From the NCBI RefSeq assembly GCF_004210375.1, contig NC_134825.1, positions 74,639,558-74,703,557 of the forward strand: a stretch of DNA of 64,000 bases. Direction: 5' to 3'. Positions 11,596 through 23,889 of this stretch are shown one piece after another. How positions within the stretch are numbered: position 1 is the first letter of the stretch; every line of letters starts with the position of its first letter. A program made the translations under genes and the position numbers. A model generated the notes under the pieces. That model was not told the DNA's origin. It ran no database searches and saw nothing but the letters and a program-made list of their open reading frames with translations. The DNA comes from Tachypleus tridentatus (Eukaryota > Arthropoda > Merostomata > Xiphosura > Limulidae).

Positions 11596-11850
11596 TGTTT
11601 GTTTGTTTTGAATTTCGCGCAAAGCTACACGAGGGCTATTAGCGCTAGCCGTCCCTAAGTTTGCAATGTAAGACTACAGGGAAGACGGCTAGTCATCACC
11701 ACAAACCACCAACTGTTGGACTACTCTTTTACCAACGAAAAGTGAAATTGACCGTCATATTTTAACGCCCCCACAGCTGAAAGGGTGATTATATTTTGGT
11801 GTGACGGGGATTCAAACCCGCGACCCTCAAATTACTAGTCAAAGAACCTA
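11596..11850 (-). mobile_element. SINE family A, head truncated
   Basis: Second reverse copy immediately beyond the first, from TTTCGCGCAAAGCTACACGA to CGACCCTCAAATTACTAGTC; the tRNA-like head end is missing. Confidence 0.9.
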
Positions 11851-12054
11851 TTTAGTCAGATAAGAGTGTTCAGGAGATAGGGGTGGTTGCTGTTGACCAG
11901 TTATCTTCTGGTCTGTCAGATTAAAATAATTAGGAACGACTTGCCCAAATAGCCCTATCTTTGCCCACATGCCAGAAAACGAACAAGCAATCAACAGAAT
12001 ACATCTTCTTTATTCCAGAGTATCACGCAAAACGACAGGGGTGCTATATAAATA

Positions 12055-12252
12055 ATAGCTGTCTCTTATTTAGAATTAATAATATAGGGTAGACAGTTAG
12101 TTAATAGCACCCACCGCCAATTTATGAACTACTCTGTCTAATCGAATAATGGAATCTGTTCGCCACTTTTGTAGTGCATCCATGGCTTCAAAGTGAAACA
12201 TGAACCCTTAGTTTCATAGTCCAGCACGGTTACTCTAAGCCATATCTGGCCC
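12055..12252 (-). mobile_element. Old, decayed SINE related to family A
   Basis: Recognisable pieces in family A order: GGGTAGACAGTTAGTTAATA, CACCCACCGCCAATTTATGA, GAATAATGG, CCATGGCTTCAAAGTG, and CATATCTGGCCC. Strongly diverged. Confidence 0.6.
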
Positions 12253-13310
12253 CAAAAGTTGTTTTGTTTTTTTTCTCTGTGTGTGTGTGTGAGTGATAGT
12301 TGAAAGTCCTGGAACAGCTTATTTCCCCTTAAACATTGTTAGCTGCTATTGTTGAAATATGGATAAACGTTGAATCTAGTTCAAAGTGAAGGAACTGTGA
12401 CAAAGTTGTGTTAAGTATTCAATGTTTATCTAGTGGGTCTCAGAATTATTAAAAGGAGACGCCTTAGCTTTCGATGTAGCTTTATATTTATTAAACCTAT
12501 ATCAACGAATCTGGAAGCTCAACAATAATGAGACAGTTTGGAAAAGAAAATGGAAAAAAACAAAAAAAACGCTCAAGTGCTTCACTTCAAGAAGGCAATT
12601 GGATGTCCATAAAGAAACATGAAAACACTTTTATAAAACCATTATCTGTTAAATAAATAATAAATAAAAAATTAAACTACATTTCTAAATTTGCCTTGCA
12701 TCATTTACACAAGTGATATTCGTTGGTGGTTTTGTAAGTAAAAGCGATTTTCTTGATTTTAAATGGTCCAGACGCTGTAAAACATAATTCTGACACCTCC
12801 AGACAATGTAAAATAAATTTAACGATGTTTTAAATTCCATAAGCTGGTAACTACATATCGTTTCATTCAAATTACGTGTTTCAGCGGTAGGTAGTTATAT
12901 AGACAAATAGATACATAGCACACTCGGGCTTATCTGAGATGTTTGCATAAGAATGTTAAATTAACATCTATTCACTTATCTATTCATCTATTCAATTATT
13001 TCTGAGTTTAATTTAATGCATTTTTAATTTATATTTTGACGGAAGCTCACTAATAACAAGTATGACGGATAACTGGTAAAAAACGTTACATTAAGGTGCA
13101 ATTATTTATATTAATTGGAATTAATAGGGTATTTAACAGGAGTTGATTTTTCAATTTAAGTTTCGAAATAAGTCAGTTTCTGGTTCCAGTTAGTAGGAAA
13201 ATATTTCATCCCTCATAATTAATCTGTATATTTTTAGACCTAATTCTGTATAAGATCGTAAACCTCAGCTCTGTAACAGACCATACGTGTCAAAAGACAA
13301 AAATATACAA
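12253..13310. other. Stretch without genes
   Basis: Contains a short TG microsatellite at about 12275-12290 and AT-rich sequence. No coding or repeat family recognised. Confidence 0.5.
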
Positions 13311-13580
13311 TATTTGTTTGATTTGAATTTTCTTGCAAAGCTACACGAGAATATCTGCACCTGTCCTTAATCTAGCAGGGTAAGACTAGAGGAAGGCAGC
13401 TAGTCATCAACACCCATACCCGACTCTTGGGCTACTCTTTTACCAACGAATAGTGGGATTGACTGTAAATTATAACACTTCCACGGCTGAAAGAACAAGC
13501 ACATTTAGTGTAAAGAGGATTCGAGCCCATGACCCTCGGATTACGAGTCGAGTGCCTTAACCACCTGGCCATGCCAGGCC
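13311..13580 (-). mobile_element. SINE family A
   Basis: Reverse copy from TTGCAAAGCTACACGAGAAT to CACCTGGCCATGCCAGGCC; full length, moderately diverged. Confidence 0.9.
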
Positions 13581-14605
13581 GCCCACCTTCAGACTAATGG
13601 GTGATATTAGAATCAAAACTATTTGACTGATTTCTCGTTCCTTAACCTTTAAATTACTGATGGAGTTTGAAAGGCTTTTAAAAATAATATTTATATATGA
13701 TATATATATTTATACATGATATTGCTTGTAAACTTATGATTTTTTTAGTTACAGTGTTTTTAATAATAAATAAATTCCCTTACAAATAAATGTTAACCAA
13801 AATATCATAAATATTTAAATTAATCCCTCTAGTTAAAAACGGACACCCCTATTTATTTTACATAAAAAATAAGTTTCTTTGCCCTGAGTGTTACAACAGA
13901 TAAAAACATATATTTACTCAATACCAGGTAGTCCATTCCTCGTAGGTTAACAGTATGTTTGAGGACGTAATGCTGAAATTCAGAGTTCGATTACCTGTAA
14001 AGTAACACTTTCCGATAAAAAAAAACAACTTAATATCATTTAATAAGTAGAAACCATTGGTAGCGATAATTTAAAAAAGTCGGTAATTACAAGTAGAATA
14101 GTGGTCATTAAACAATCAACTTAATACATGTATGTAACATTGCCATAGCAACAAGTATTTGCTATGACTCAGGTTTTTCATAATTCGTGGCAAATTGCCA
14201 AAATTCAATGGCACAGTCGAACGTGCAACTTCTCTACAACTATCATAGATGACGAAATTTCAAAAGGCCGCCAGCATTCACCCGTATAATATAAAAGAAA
14301 AAATCGTCTTTAGTAGGTATAAATATGTTATATTATTATAATTTATTCACGCTTGCATCGCATGAAATACCATCTCAAGCTGTTGATATGCAATTGTATT
14401 CAACACGATGATAATAGTGCAATACTAACCGAAAATAAAGAATTCATAAAAAGCAAATACAGTATTAAAGACTTTTATTTGTTATTGTATCTCTGTATAA
14501 AGTTAAGTGACTGTTTCAAATGCGCATCATATGTGATTTATAACGTACTAATACATATATTGCTACAAATTCTTCCTACATTTTTATATAAAAATATGTG
14601 TTTTT
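13581..14605. other. AT-rich stretch without recognised genes
   Basis: The longest open frame (14353-14610) is AT-rich with no motif. A degenerate tRNA-like SINE may lie at 13930-14030 (CAGAGTTCGATTACC). Nothing else seen. Confidence 0.4.
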
Positions 14606-14606
14606 T

Positions 14607-14719
14607 TTAATTAAGCACAAAGCTACACAATGGGCTATCTGCGTTCTGTTCACCACAGGTATCGAAACACGGTTTTTAGCAATGTAATTCCGCAGACATG
14701 TCGCTGTGCCACTGGGGAA
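14607..14719 (-). mobile_element. SINE family B
   Basis: Reverse copy: AAGCACAAAGCTACACAATG tail, GGTATCGAAACACGG, GTGCCACTGGGG head. Confidence 0.88.
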
Positions 14720-14923
14720 CAAAAACCGGAAGAAAATTGGAAACCATATTCATCGAGCAAAAAAAAATCCCTCATGTTTATCACCATTGCGACTTAAAAA
14801 AATAACAACACAGTATATCTACACAAAACACGGTAATTTTAAACAACCAAACCTGAAGAAACACAAAACAGTTCTACTTTGAACCAACACTCTAGATTAT
14901 CAACATATCTTTACTAAACTGTC

Positions 14924-15202
14924 GGGCCTGGCATGGCCTAGCGCGTTAAGGCGTGCGCTTCGTAATCTGAGGATCGCGGGTTCGCGCCCGAGTCGGGGCC
15001 AAACATGCTCGCCCTCCCAGCCGTGGGGGCGTTATAATGTGACGGTCAATCCCACTTTTCGTTGGTAAAAGAGTAGCCCAAGAGTTGGCGGTGGGTGGTG
15101 ATGACTAGCTGCCTTCCCTCTAGTCTAACACTGCTAAATTAGGGACGGCTAGCACAGATAGCCCTCGAGTAGCTTTGTGCGAAATTCCAAAACAAACAAA
15201 CA
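14924..15202 (+). mobile_element. SINE family A, variant subfamily
   Basis: Head GGCCTGGCATGGCCTAGCGC, with GCGTTAAGGCGTGCG, GGGTTCGCGCCCG and CTCCCAGCCGTGGG in place of CTTTCAGCCGTGGG. Shares these diagnostic changes with the copy at 31.74 kb. Tail AAACAAACAAACAA. Confidence 0.92.
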
Positions 15203-16221
15203 ATACTGAACTGTAAAGCAGTCTCTGTTCATGTGACCTCTTTGTTCTATACTGTAAACATTCCTGTGTCTGTGTGAGCTACTTATAGCCGATGGTGATA
15301 TAATCTTGTCGAAACGTTGTACATTAAAACAAAGTTTTCTTCATTACTCATTCGAGCCGTTTCCAAACTTTTATATACGGCCATGTTCTTACTGCTTTAC
15401 TATGTTCTACTTAAGAATGATTACCTGTCTTTAAAATTCCATGAATTATTCGTGTTTATTTAAATAATTATTATATGTGAGTCACAGACAGTCCACAAGT
15501 CATTCGAACAATGATAGAGTATCAGACAAAATGAATATATTATTTATGCTAATACCATTAAAAGATAGGAAAAGAAAAATAATTAATCATATTAATTTTA
15601 GATTAAGGTTATGGATCAACGTCGTTATGGGCCAAATACTTTTGGACAATTCCAACCATCTACAAATTATATTATCATTACCTTCTATAATGGTACGTAA
15701 CCACCAACGTGTCTGTTTTGTTTAGGTTCGTTCTGTCTTTTAGTATTGTTTGATTAGGATGATGTACTGTTTTTGCCTGGTCAATTTCATTGATCATACG
15801 AGGAACCTATCAGTTACGGTAAATCGTAAACTAATGATGGATGACTCAGTGATAGCTGTAATAATTTTAGAAACATGAACATTTAACGCATTTTCAACTC
15901 AACGTGTATTACAAAGAAACATTGGCGTTGTTCAAGTATGTCACCCTAAAATGATTGGAAATAGGTGTGGCGCAAACTCTAAAATTATGGTCTTCAATAA
16001 TTGTGTATCCTGTCATTACACGCGCACAGATTCAACCAAACGAGCGAATCAGTCAAAATAAAGTATTTCCGCGGCAAACCAAGAAATACGAATGTAAAAC
16101 GTATTACCAGAAATATTGAGTAAACAGGTAAGTCAGTGATATTTCATTCATCTATTGGCTCCGCGGTTTCGCCTATCTTGTTTTTTACTGAAATGGCAAG
16201 GTTTCACTGATTTTCATAAGT
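15203..16221. other. Stretch without genes, CpG-retaining
   Basis: About 30 CpGs were counted by eye in 15301-16200. It includes a ribozyme-like motif near 15290-15320 (GATATAATCTTGTCGAAACG). No coding segment recognised. Confidence 0.5.
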
Positions 16222-16490
16222 AGTTTGTTTATTTTTTGAATTTCGCACAAAGCTACACGAGGGCTATCTCTGTTAGCCGTCCCTAATTTAGCAGTGTAAG
16301 ACTAGAGGGAAGGCAGCTAGTCATCACCACACACCGCCAACTCTTGGGCTACTCTTTTACCAACGAATAGTGGGATTGACCGTAAAATTATGACGCCCCC
16401 ACGGCTGAAAGGGCGAGCATGTTTGGTGTGATGGGAATTCGAACCCGCGACCCTCAGATACGCCTTAACCCACCTGGCCATGGCGGGCCC
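16222..16490 (-). mobile_element. SINE family A with 9-bp target duplication
   Basis: Reverse copy ending CCTGGCCATGGCGGGCC, flanked by TTCATAAGT at 16213-16221 and 16492-16500. Lacks a short part of the anticodon-arm region. Confidence 0.93.
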
Positions 16491-16500
16491 ATTCATAAGT

Positions 16501-18357
16501 TGATTATTCAATCATTAAACTTATATTTATCTACAAACGTTATAATTTTAATACTGTCACCATTTTTCAAAATTACAAATGATTATGAACAATCGAATGT
16601 TGAGTAAACATAAAATAAAAGTCACGTGTGACATTCACTTAAAAATACCTTAAACTTATACATTTACACCAAAACTTTTTATTCTGAGCTTTCCTTATCT
16701 TATGCTTGAAAGACTGTTTATGTTCTATCTTACAATACACATCTACGTTGCAGTAGCTGGAACATTCGAAGAGCTATCTTTCTGAGAGAAAACAAAATCA
16801 GTTCCTATAATTCTTCTTTACGATTCACTTATAAATTAAATATACTATTACATCATCTCTATATTGAGAAAACATTATATCCATCTATCGCATAATTTAA
16901 ATGCACATTTCTTTAAATATTCATACACATTATAATAATATGTTAGCTCCAGATGTCGTAGGGGCGCACGCAGATTTAGCTGGGAAGGTGGCTGCTCAAA
17001 AATCATTTGTTTATGATACTTATATTACGTCCATTTTATATATTATGAGTATTTAGTACTGAAAACGCTAATTTGTAAAAATAAATCAATTAATAACAAC
17101 AATAACATTACTATAAATTTGTAGGTTGATGTAAGTTACATCCACTTATAATTTCTTTATTATTAATAATTACAATATAAATAGTGAAAAATTAAAGGGT
17201 AAATTATTTGGTATAGGATATCCTACACGTATTTAAGTTTTGAGTAATATAAACTGCATTTTATTTGTAATGCAAACCATATACCACATACATTTTATAC
17301 GTAGATGTAACTACGAGGAACGCTTATGGTTCGTTAAAAATAATGATTAACAACTATTGTAGCTTAATAAAAATGACCTTTCTTGTTTGTTTGTTTGAGA
17401 AGTGGAAATCGTATTTCCCGCGGGGGGTTAGGTGGTCTTTTGAACCTCTCGATTCCTCAGCCTGTGCCCTTGTATCGATTGTCAACTATCCAAGTTTTGA
17501 GGGTCTCTCGGCTTGTATTATGTTAAAAGCTAAATCTTACAGACCGTATATTGGTGCTAATACTTTTAATGGTGGTGGTGCTATGTCAAATGATAAACAC
17601 GATAAATTGTACAATGGTGCTAATGGCTTTATGCGTCATGATAAAAGCAAAACTTGGTATGCTGTATGTTGATGCTAATGGCTTTATGCGTCATGATAAA
17701 AGCAAAACTTGGTATGCTGTATGTTGATGCTAATGGCTTTACAAAGATACCACATTATAAATTAAACCCGATAGAGTTTTCTTATAAAAACTGAGTATCA
17801 CATACAGTTGTGGTCTGCATGTTTACAGCTAGCCAGTACTTAATACGTCTTTAGAACCCCTGATTACTGGCGTTTTAATGTTAAACTTCTCTAACAATCT
17901 AAGCATGCTAATGATGTTTGGAACATTTAAATTTTTTGCCAATTAAACAAATTTTTATTCAAATCTCAGAACATGGTGCAATTTCCTAAATTCTAAAGGT
18001 TCGTGTTAAAATTCATGCTCGACTATTCAGAGTTAAATAAATGTGAAACGTTTGAAAAGTAAACTCACATCTCACTAGAACGTAGCCACTGATATGAATT
18101 AAGGATATTTTGGGGACAATTTTTAAACAGCAAAAGCCATGTTAAGCTTACCCATGGAAAAAGAAAGACTATACACATTGTATAGAATGATCATTATTAT
18201 ATCAATACATAGAAATGCAGTACAAAATTTATGGTACAAATATTCCAATAATTTAATATCAAAAACATTGTAAGACAATGCAATAAATTTAACGTTTATA
18301 TTTATTTGCAAAATTATTTGTTTCCATTTATGATTGTATTTTCACAATGTTTTTTTC
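16501..18357. other. AT-rich stretch with a minisatellite
   Basis: Open frame 17343-17672 (109 codons) ends in the repeat array at 17.6 kb and shows no known motif, so I do not call it a gene. The rest is AT-rich. Confidence 0.45.
17619..17741. repeat. 55-bp minisatellite, two full units plus a partial
   Basis: Units 17619-17673 and 17674-17728 (GCTAATGGCTTTATGCGTCA...) look identical, followed by a 13-bp partial unit. Degenerate related sequence (GGTGCTAATACTTTTAATGG) occurs upstream from 17552. Confidence 0.9.
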
Positions 18358-18359
18358 TA

Positions 18360-18593
18360 CAGGATGGCCCGTAAGTCCCTACCCATCCATATGTTGTGTC
18401 TAAACAACGTTATAATACTAATGATGAGTTGAAGGCAGCTGTTACTGCGGCATTTGGAACAATAACCCCTTCTATGTTGAGGAAAATGTCTTACAGAACA
18501 CGGCGTCACATAATATTATGCAGCGAGAATGAGATAATATGAATACCCATGCATAAGATATATGGATGGGTAGGGACTTACTGGGCCACCCTG
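18360..18593 (+). mobile_element. Internally deleted mariner-type element (234 bp) flanked by TA
   Basis: Inverted ends CAGGATGGCCCGTAAGTCCC and, on the other strand, CAGGGTGGCCCAGTAAGTCC each run on through TACCCATCCATAT, about 35 bp in all. TA dinucleotides flank both ends (18358-18359 and 18594-18595). The interior still translates to LKAAVTAAFGTITPSMLRKM, which looks like the C-terminal end of a Tc1/mariner transposase (the VTPDML-like tail). The element thus lost most of its transposase gene but kept both ends. Confidence 0.85.
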
Positions 18594-18595
18594 TA

Positions 18596-20269
18596 CACAA
18601 CTTTCTAGTTAGGGTTATAAAATTGTTACTAAGATCTAGTATTGACTATAGGTTTTAAAGGTTAATTTGTACTTACTGAAATTTTCAATGACGGATGCTA
18701 ATTGAAAAGAGAACAGATTCCTTTCTTCTTCTTCTTTTCAAGGTGTACTGTTGATCCGGGAAAGTTTAAACGTGTTTAACTTTTTTCTTCCGATCCGAAG
18801 ATTTACACAGTTCAAATCTCTTTGTCAGATCTTTACATTGGCACACAATGCAAATACACGCAGGAAGAAATTACATTGAATAAATACAAAAGAAAAATCT
18901 GAAAATTCTGGTGTCGTTTTCTGTTTTAGGAAGACACTTTTTGTTTATATGTATAACCAGTCTGAATTTTTTGTAAGAATTTGACTCTCCTCTCAAAAGA
19001 AAATCCTTCTTTGCTTCTCTTTGTAGACAACTAGTGAAGGTGTTAAGAAAAAAACCATTTGTTATGGGAAACTGTCTGTTTGTTTTATCCTGTAGGCAAC
19101 GAATGAAAATGCTTGGAAGAACCACATTGTTGCAAGAAAACCTATTGATAATTATTAAGAATATGGATGTTAATAAGATCTCGTACAATTGTTACTTTTA
19201 GTTTGAGTGAATGACCTAATACTAACGTAATACCATGAGTGTTTCCCCATCTCTTCCTTGTTTTTATCTCCAGATTAAAAATATTTCGTCCACTCTTCAG
19301 ATATTGCTCTTAGCAAAACGTGCAGTGTTACAGCTTAGAATCAAATAATTGTTCTAACTGTGGGTATCTTGAGTGTAACTAGGATTTTTAGTGTGTATTA
19401 GGTTTAGCTGCCGGCAAGGACTCGCAAACAACTCTATACTGTAACCTTTTAAATTCACACAAGTCAGGCAGGTGCTAGTTATGAAAGCGCTCATGCACAA
19501 CAACGGCTTCGTTTCCAACCAAATATATTCCCTACTGGTATTTCAGAAACTTTTCACACCAAACTATGTGAGTCTGAGCAAACATGTAATTACAAAAGAC
19601 TCACAACGGTTTCTGATCGCTGCTTTTTCCCAACAATATAACGACTATTCCGTTCAGTGAATGGAGGAATAACGTAAACAACCATATACTGAAAAGACCG
19701 AGTCCAGGCTTGGGGCAGAACAAGTACCACGTTCATAACACCGTTACAATATTACGGAAACATCTCATCACCATCCAGATCATATCTGTGTCACAGTAGT
19801 ACTTGATGAAAAACTAGGTATAATACCCATATAAAATAATTCATTCTTTTCTCATCATTCATTTTAGATTCAGCGAACATGAAACTACTTTAATTTTAAT
19901 TAAAACACGAAAAATATTTTGTTTTTCTTTGAAATATTTCAACGCATGTTGGTTAAAATAAAAAAGAAGCAACTGTTTAATTACAGCATTCAGGATGATA
20001 GTGCTTGAAGTGAGTTTCTACATAATGATTTTAACAAAGCACTTCTTTCTCAGCCTTGTTGTGAGACTCCTGACTCATCTTTATGATTTCGAGCTTTCTT
20101 CCAGAGGAATCTAACTAAATCGTTCAAAAGGAATTCGTATCTAAGTGATGGATAATTAATTCTTACGTTTTTGTTTGAAACTTGAACCTACTCATATATT
20201 TATCATACAGAGACGTATAATAGAGAACTGTGTAGAAGTTGCTGAAACTTAACTATAATTAAATGTATC
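18596..20269. other. Stretch without recognised genes
   Basis: The open frame at 18871-19188 (minus) and others have no recognisable motif or flanking splice sites that I trust. AT-rich, moderate CpG. Confidence 0.45.
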
Positions 20270-20543
20270 GGCCCGGCATGGTCAGGTAGGCTAAGGCGTT
20301 CGACTCGTAATCTGAGGGTCGTGGATTCGAATCCCCGTCACAACAAACATGCTCAACCTTTCAGCCGTGAGGGTGTTATAATGTACGATAGATCCCACTA
20401 TTCGTTGGTTAAAGAGTAGCCCAAGAGTTGGCGGTGGGTGATGATGACTAGCTGCCTTCCCTCTAGTCTTACACTGCTAAATTAGGGACGGCTAGCGCAG
20501 ATAGTCCTTGAGTAGCTTTGCGCGAAATTCAAAACAAACAAAC
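20270..20543 (+). mobile_element. SINE family A with 12-bp target duplication
   Basis: Head GGCCCGGCATGGTCAGGTAG, B box GGATTCGAATCC, tail GCGCGAAATTCAAAACAAAC. Flanked by AATTAAATGTAT (20257-20268) and AATTAAATATAT (20544-20555), one mismatch. Confidence 0.95.
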
Positions 20544-21365
20544 AATTAAATATATTGTAAAAAAGCCAGTTTGAGAGTAATACCTGGTTTCTGTTTTGAC
20601 CTTCCCCGAACTGTTAATTTAATTCAGTAGTTTTCCAAGTTATTTTCTTAGCCGTCTCCTTTCAATAATTAATCTATCTTTCTACGGACCACAGATTGAC
20701 AACCGTTAATCTAATACAGTCAATTTTGTCTGATTTGTAGTTTATTAATAACATTTTATTTGTCCATAAATCACCAACTACCCAATATAAGTTTGAATGT
20801 CCTGCAGCACCAATCAGTTTTCTTCCTTATAACCCGTTTGTTTTTGTCTGGAACACACTTTCCACCTCCATATGAGATCGTAACATTTTAATTTATATCG
20901 TATCGCTATTTTAGTTCAAGATGAAATGCTTTGTATTACATAAAAAAAATCATTCATTGTTATGCCAGTTTATATGCTAAATATGTTTTGCAAGTTATAT
21001 ATATATTAGTATACATATTACAAGTGGTTAAAACATCTGTACATTATACAGAACGTAGCATTCTGATATAATTTTATAGCTACGTGTCTCTTCACAATTT
21101 CAACTAACTGGTACTAGATGAAAGACTGGTGCCCTAACTAAACGTACATAATTATGTTTTTTTATGATTAGGATGAGTGTTAGTTCCCAAAGGTTGTAAT
21201 AAAGAAATTACTTTTTTACGAAAACATATTAGTTCACTGTATTTTTGTGTTCGAAAAAAAAGGTGTATGTTTGAAAACATTATTTATTTTTCAAGCGGTT
21301 ATATTTCCTATAAAAATATTTCTGTGCTATTTTAACACTAAATAACACTCAGAAAGTATCCCTAT

Positions 21366-21458
21366 GGGCCAGCCGTACTTTTACAGGCTTACAACGACTC
21401 TCCACTGTGGCTACAGCAGATAGCCCAATGTTGTTTTGCTCTAAAACAAACACAGAAA
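21366..21458 (+). mobile_element. Relic SINE (family B/C type)
   Basis: GGCCAGCCGTACTTTTACAG, GGCTTACAACG, then GCAGATAGCCCAATGTTG and CTAAAACAAACAC. Internal deletion over the B box. Confidence 0.6.
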
Positions 21459-21892
21459 TACCAAGAACAGCAAATACCGGTAAAAACATTACATTTCATC
21501 AGTAACCATACAATTGTTGTTGTTTTTAAGTTACTTAATTCAAGAATGAATTTAGTGTTATCTTTTCCTAATGGTTTTATTATTACATTTCCGATAAGTT
21601 AGTTAAAAGCAAACGTGAATACAGCAAGGTTAGAAACTAAATAACTGAGTAAGAGTCGTTATAATGTGGTATTTAATGTAACCTGATAGACGTAGTGTGC
21701 TATTATATTCACAACAATACTGAAACTAAACATAACTACGTTTGAAGCATACACCATTTATAAGAATTTATTATTCTAGTCTACTTCACCAATAAAACCA
21801 TACAGTGGTTATTTGTATTTTTAAAGTTATTCAAAATATTTTGTAAGGAACACATTATACATTCTACAGAATTACACGTTTGTCTTTGTTTG

Positions 21893-22035
21893 TTGGATTT
21901 TGCTAGCTGTCCCAAAGTTTGAAATGATGCAATTTGAAGGACGGTTGCTAGAGGCCACCAAACCTTAGTGTGATTTGACAGTCACGCTTATAACGTTCCT
22001 ATGTCTCAAACGGATAAGTCTGAAGCAGGAAAATT
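21893..22035 (-). mobile_element. Relic SINE related to family A
   Basis: TTGCTAGCTGTCCCAAAGTT, GGTTGCTAGAGGCCACCA, GACAGTCACGCTTATAACG in family A order on the reverse strand, heavily decayed. Confidence 0.55.
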
Positions 22036-22873
22036 CCTTCAATACATTACATGGCTATGCTCTGCATCATTTTTATCAAATTCCACACTTACTGAAAAAC
22101 ACGTAACAATGTGTGATCTAGATAATATCATTTCGTGTCTGTTAATTCATAATGTAGTTTATATCTAATTATTGCCTGTATAAATTACTTTTATACAAAA
22201 ATAACTTTAACTCAAGAGCTACAAAAATCTGTAAAATCATTTTTTTAAACTTTGTATCATGGATGTGTAGCTATTATTTTCTAAGACTTTTGAACAATTT
22301 AATATAATATTTATAACTGTTTCTGCTCAGCCAACTAGTGGAGCGTGATTGAAATTAAGATACTTCTAAGAAGTAAACACATTTTGAGTTATCAATGTTT
22401 TCCTGGTAACGTTCTACGGAGCAACATCAGAATTGTAGACAATCAGTCTTTTCTTTTCTTTCCTTCACTTCTTGTGATGTTATTCGAGTGACCCATTTGG
22501 CAACATGTTTAAAAATTTGCTTTCTTAATCGAACGAAAATCCTAATAAGATACGTAAAAGCGTTATCCATTGGTCCCCGAGAGTCAATTTTGCATTCGTC
22601 ACACAGTTTTGAGGAACATAGAATAGTTTTCTATTGGATCATAAAAAAATAAAATGTCAATACTTACTTCATCTACAAGCTGTGCTCGTGCTTTTTTTTT
22701 TCCACATTATTACATCAAATTCAGTAAAATCATACACAGCTTGGGGTAAAAGTTACAATAGGGTTGTTGTATTTGCTATTTATGAACAGTAATAAAGAAA
22801 ACATTACGAAGATAATTGAAACAAATTTAATTATTATATGTTTGAGCGTAATGGTTAAAAATTGAATATGTTC

Positions 22874-23144
22874 TAAAGGAATTTTTTTTTTCGGGCAAAG
22901 CTACACGAGGGCTATCTGCACTAGCCGTCCGTAATTTAGCAGTGGAATACTAGAAAGAAGGCAGCTAGTCATCATCACCCATTGCCAACTCTTGGGTTAC
23001 TTTATTACCGATGAATAGTGGGATTGAGTGTAACATTATGACGCCCCCACGGCTAAAAGGGCGCGCATGTTTGATGCGGCTGGGATTCAAACCGGCGACC
23101 CTCAAATTACGAGTAAAACGCTTTAACTCACTGGGCCATGCCGG
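22874..23144 (-). mobile_element. SINE family A
   Basis: Reverse copy from TTCGGGCAAAGCTACACGAG to CACTGGGCCATGCCGG. Confidence 0.92.
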
Positions 23145-23273
23145 TAGCTGTATATTAATTTTTCCCTACGTATCTTATATTTTCAAATCAGTATAAAAGT
23201 GAAATCTTCGCGTGGTCCTGATCGATGGAATTCAAACTTACTTTAAATATTTTACCTGTTCAGTTCCAGTCAA

Positions 23274-23330
23274 GGACTGGCATGTCCTAGTGGTTAGAGC
23301 GGTCGACATGTAATTCGAGGGTTGCCGAAT
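23274..23330 (+). mobile_element. SINE family A-like tRNA head, truncated
   Basis: GGACTGGCATGTCCTAGTGG and GACATGTAATTCGAGGGTTG resemble the family A head. It stops where a SINE B copy begins. Confidence 0.65.
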
Positions 23331-23332
23331 AT

Positions 23333-23460
23333 GCAATTTCCCGAGTGACACAGAGATATGCCTGCGGACTTATACTACTAAAACCCGGGTTTCGATATCC
23401 GTAGTGGGAAGAACACAGATAACCTTTGTGTAGCTATGTGCTTAATTTCAAACAAACAAA
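23333..23460 (+). mobile_element. SINE family B
   Basis: TTTCCCGAGTGACACAGAGA, CCCGGGTTTCGATATCCG, tail GTGCTTAATTTCAAACAAAC. Sits between a forward family A head and a reverse family A body. Confidence 0.85.
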
Positions 23461-23682
23461 ATCTACACTAGCCGTCCACAATTTAGCAGTGTTAGACTGA
23501 AGGGAAGGCAGCTAGTCATCTCAGCCCACCGCTAACTCTAAGGCTACTCTATTACAAACGAATAGGGGGACTGACCGTCACTTTACAACGCTCCTACGGC
23601 TGAAAGCATGTTTGATGTGACGGGGATTCAAACCCGCAACCCTCAGATTACGTTTCGAGCATCTTAACTACATGGCTGTGAT
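23461..23682 (-). mobile_element. SINE family A, tail truncated
   Basis: Reverse copy starting inside the body (CTACACTAGCCGTCC) and running to AACTACATGGCTGTG. Confidence 0.85.
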
Positions 23683-23889
23683 GAAAGTATCGAATGTAAT
23701 TGTGAAACTGAAAAATATACCTGTTGATATACAAACAAACCTACCCTTTCTGAAATTAAATCTTAACATGGATGCAAACCTCTCAATCACATAATAAGAA
23801 GGTCGTTAACTCAGTCGTATTCTGTTTCATACAGTGTATTTTCAGTAATTTTTCAACTTTTATCATTTTCACCAAATTTCTCACTCTAA

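Larger units (their letters stand above)
20556..22873. other. Long stretch with only relic repeats
   Basis: AT-rich. Two relic SINEs are annotated separately (21.37 and 21.89 kb). No coding segment recognised. Confidence 0.5.

Noticed and set aside
16317..16511. 64-codon minus-strand frame (and similar frames at 6469, 23011, 29130, 37392)
   Set aside because: Translations of SINE bodies, found in several copies; not genes.
17343..17672. 109-codon plus-strand frame
   Set aside because: Ends inside a minisatellite, repetitive C-terminus, no known domain.
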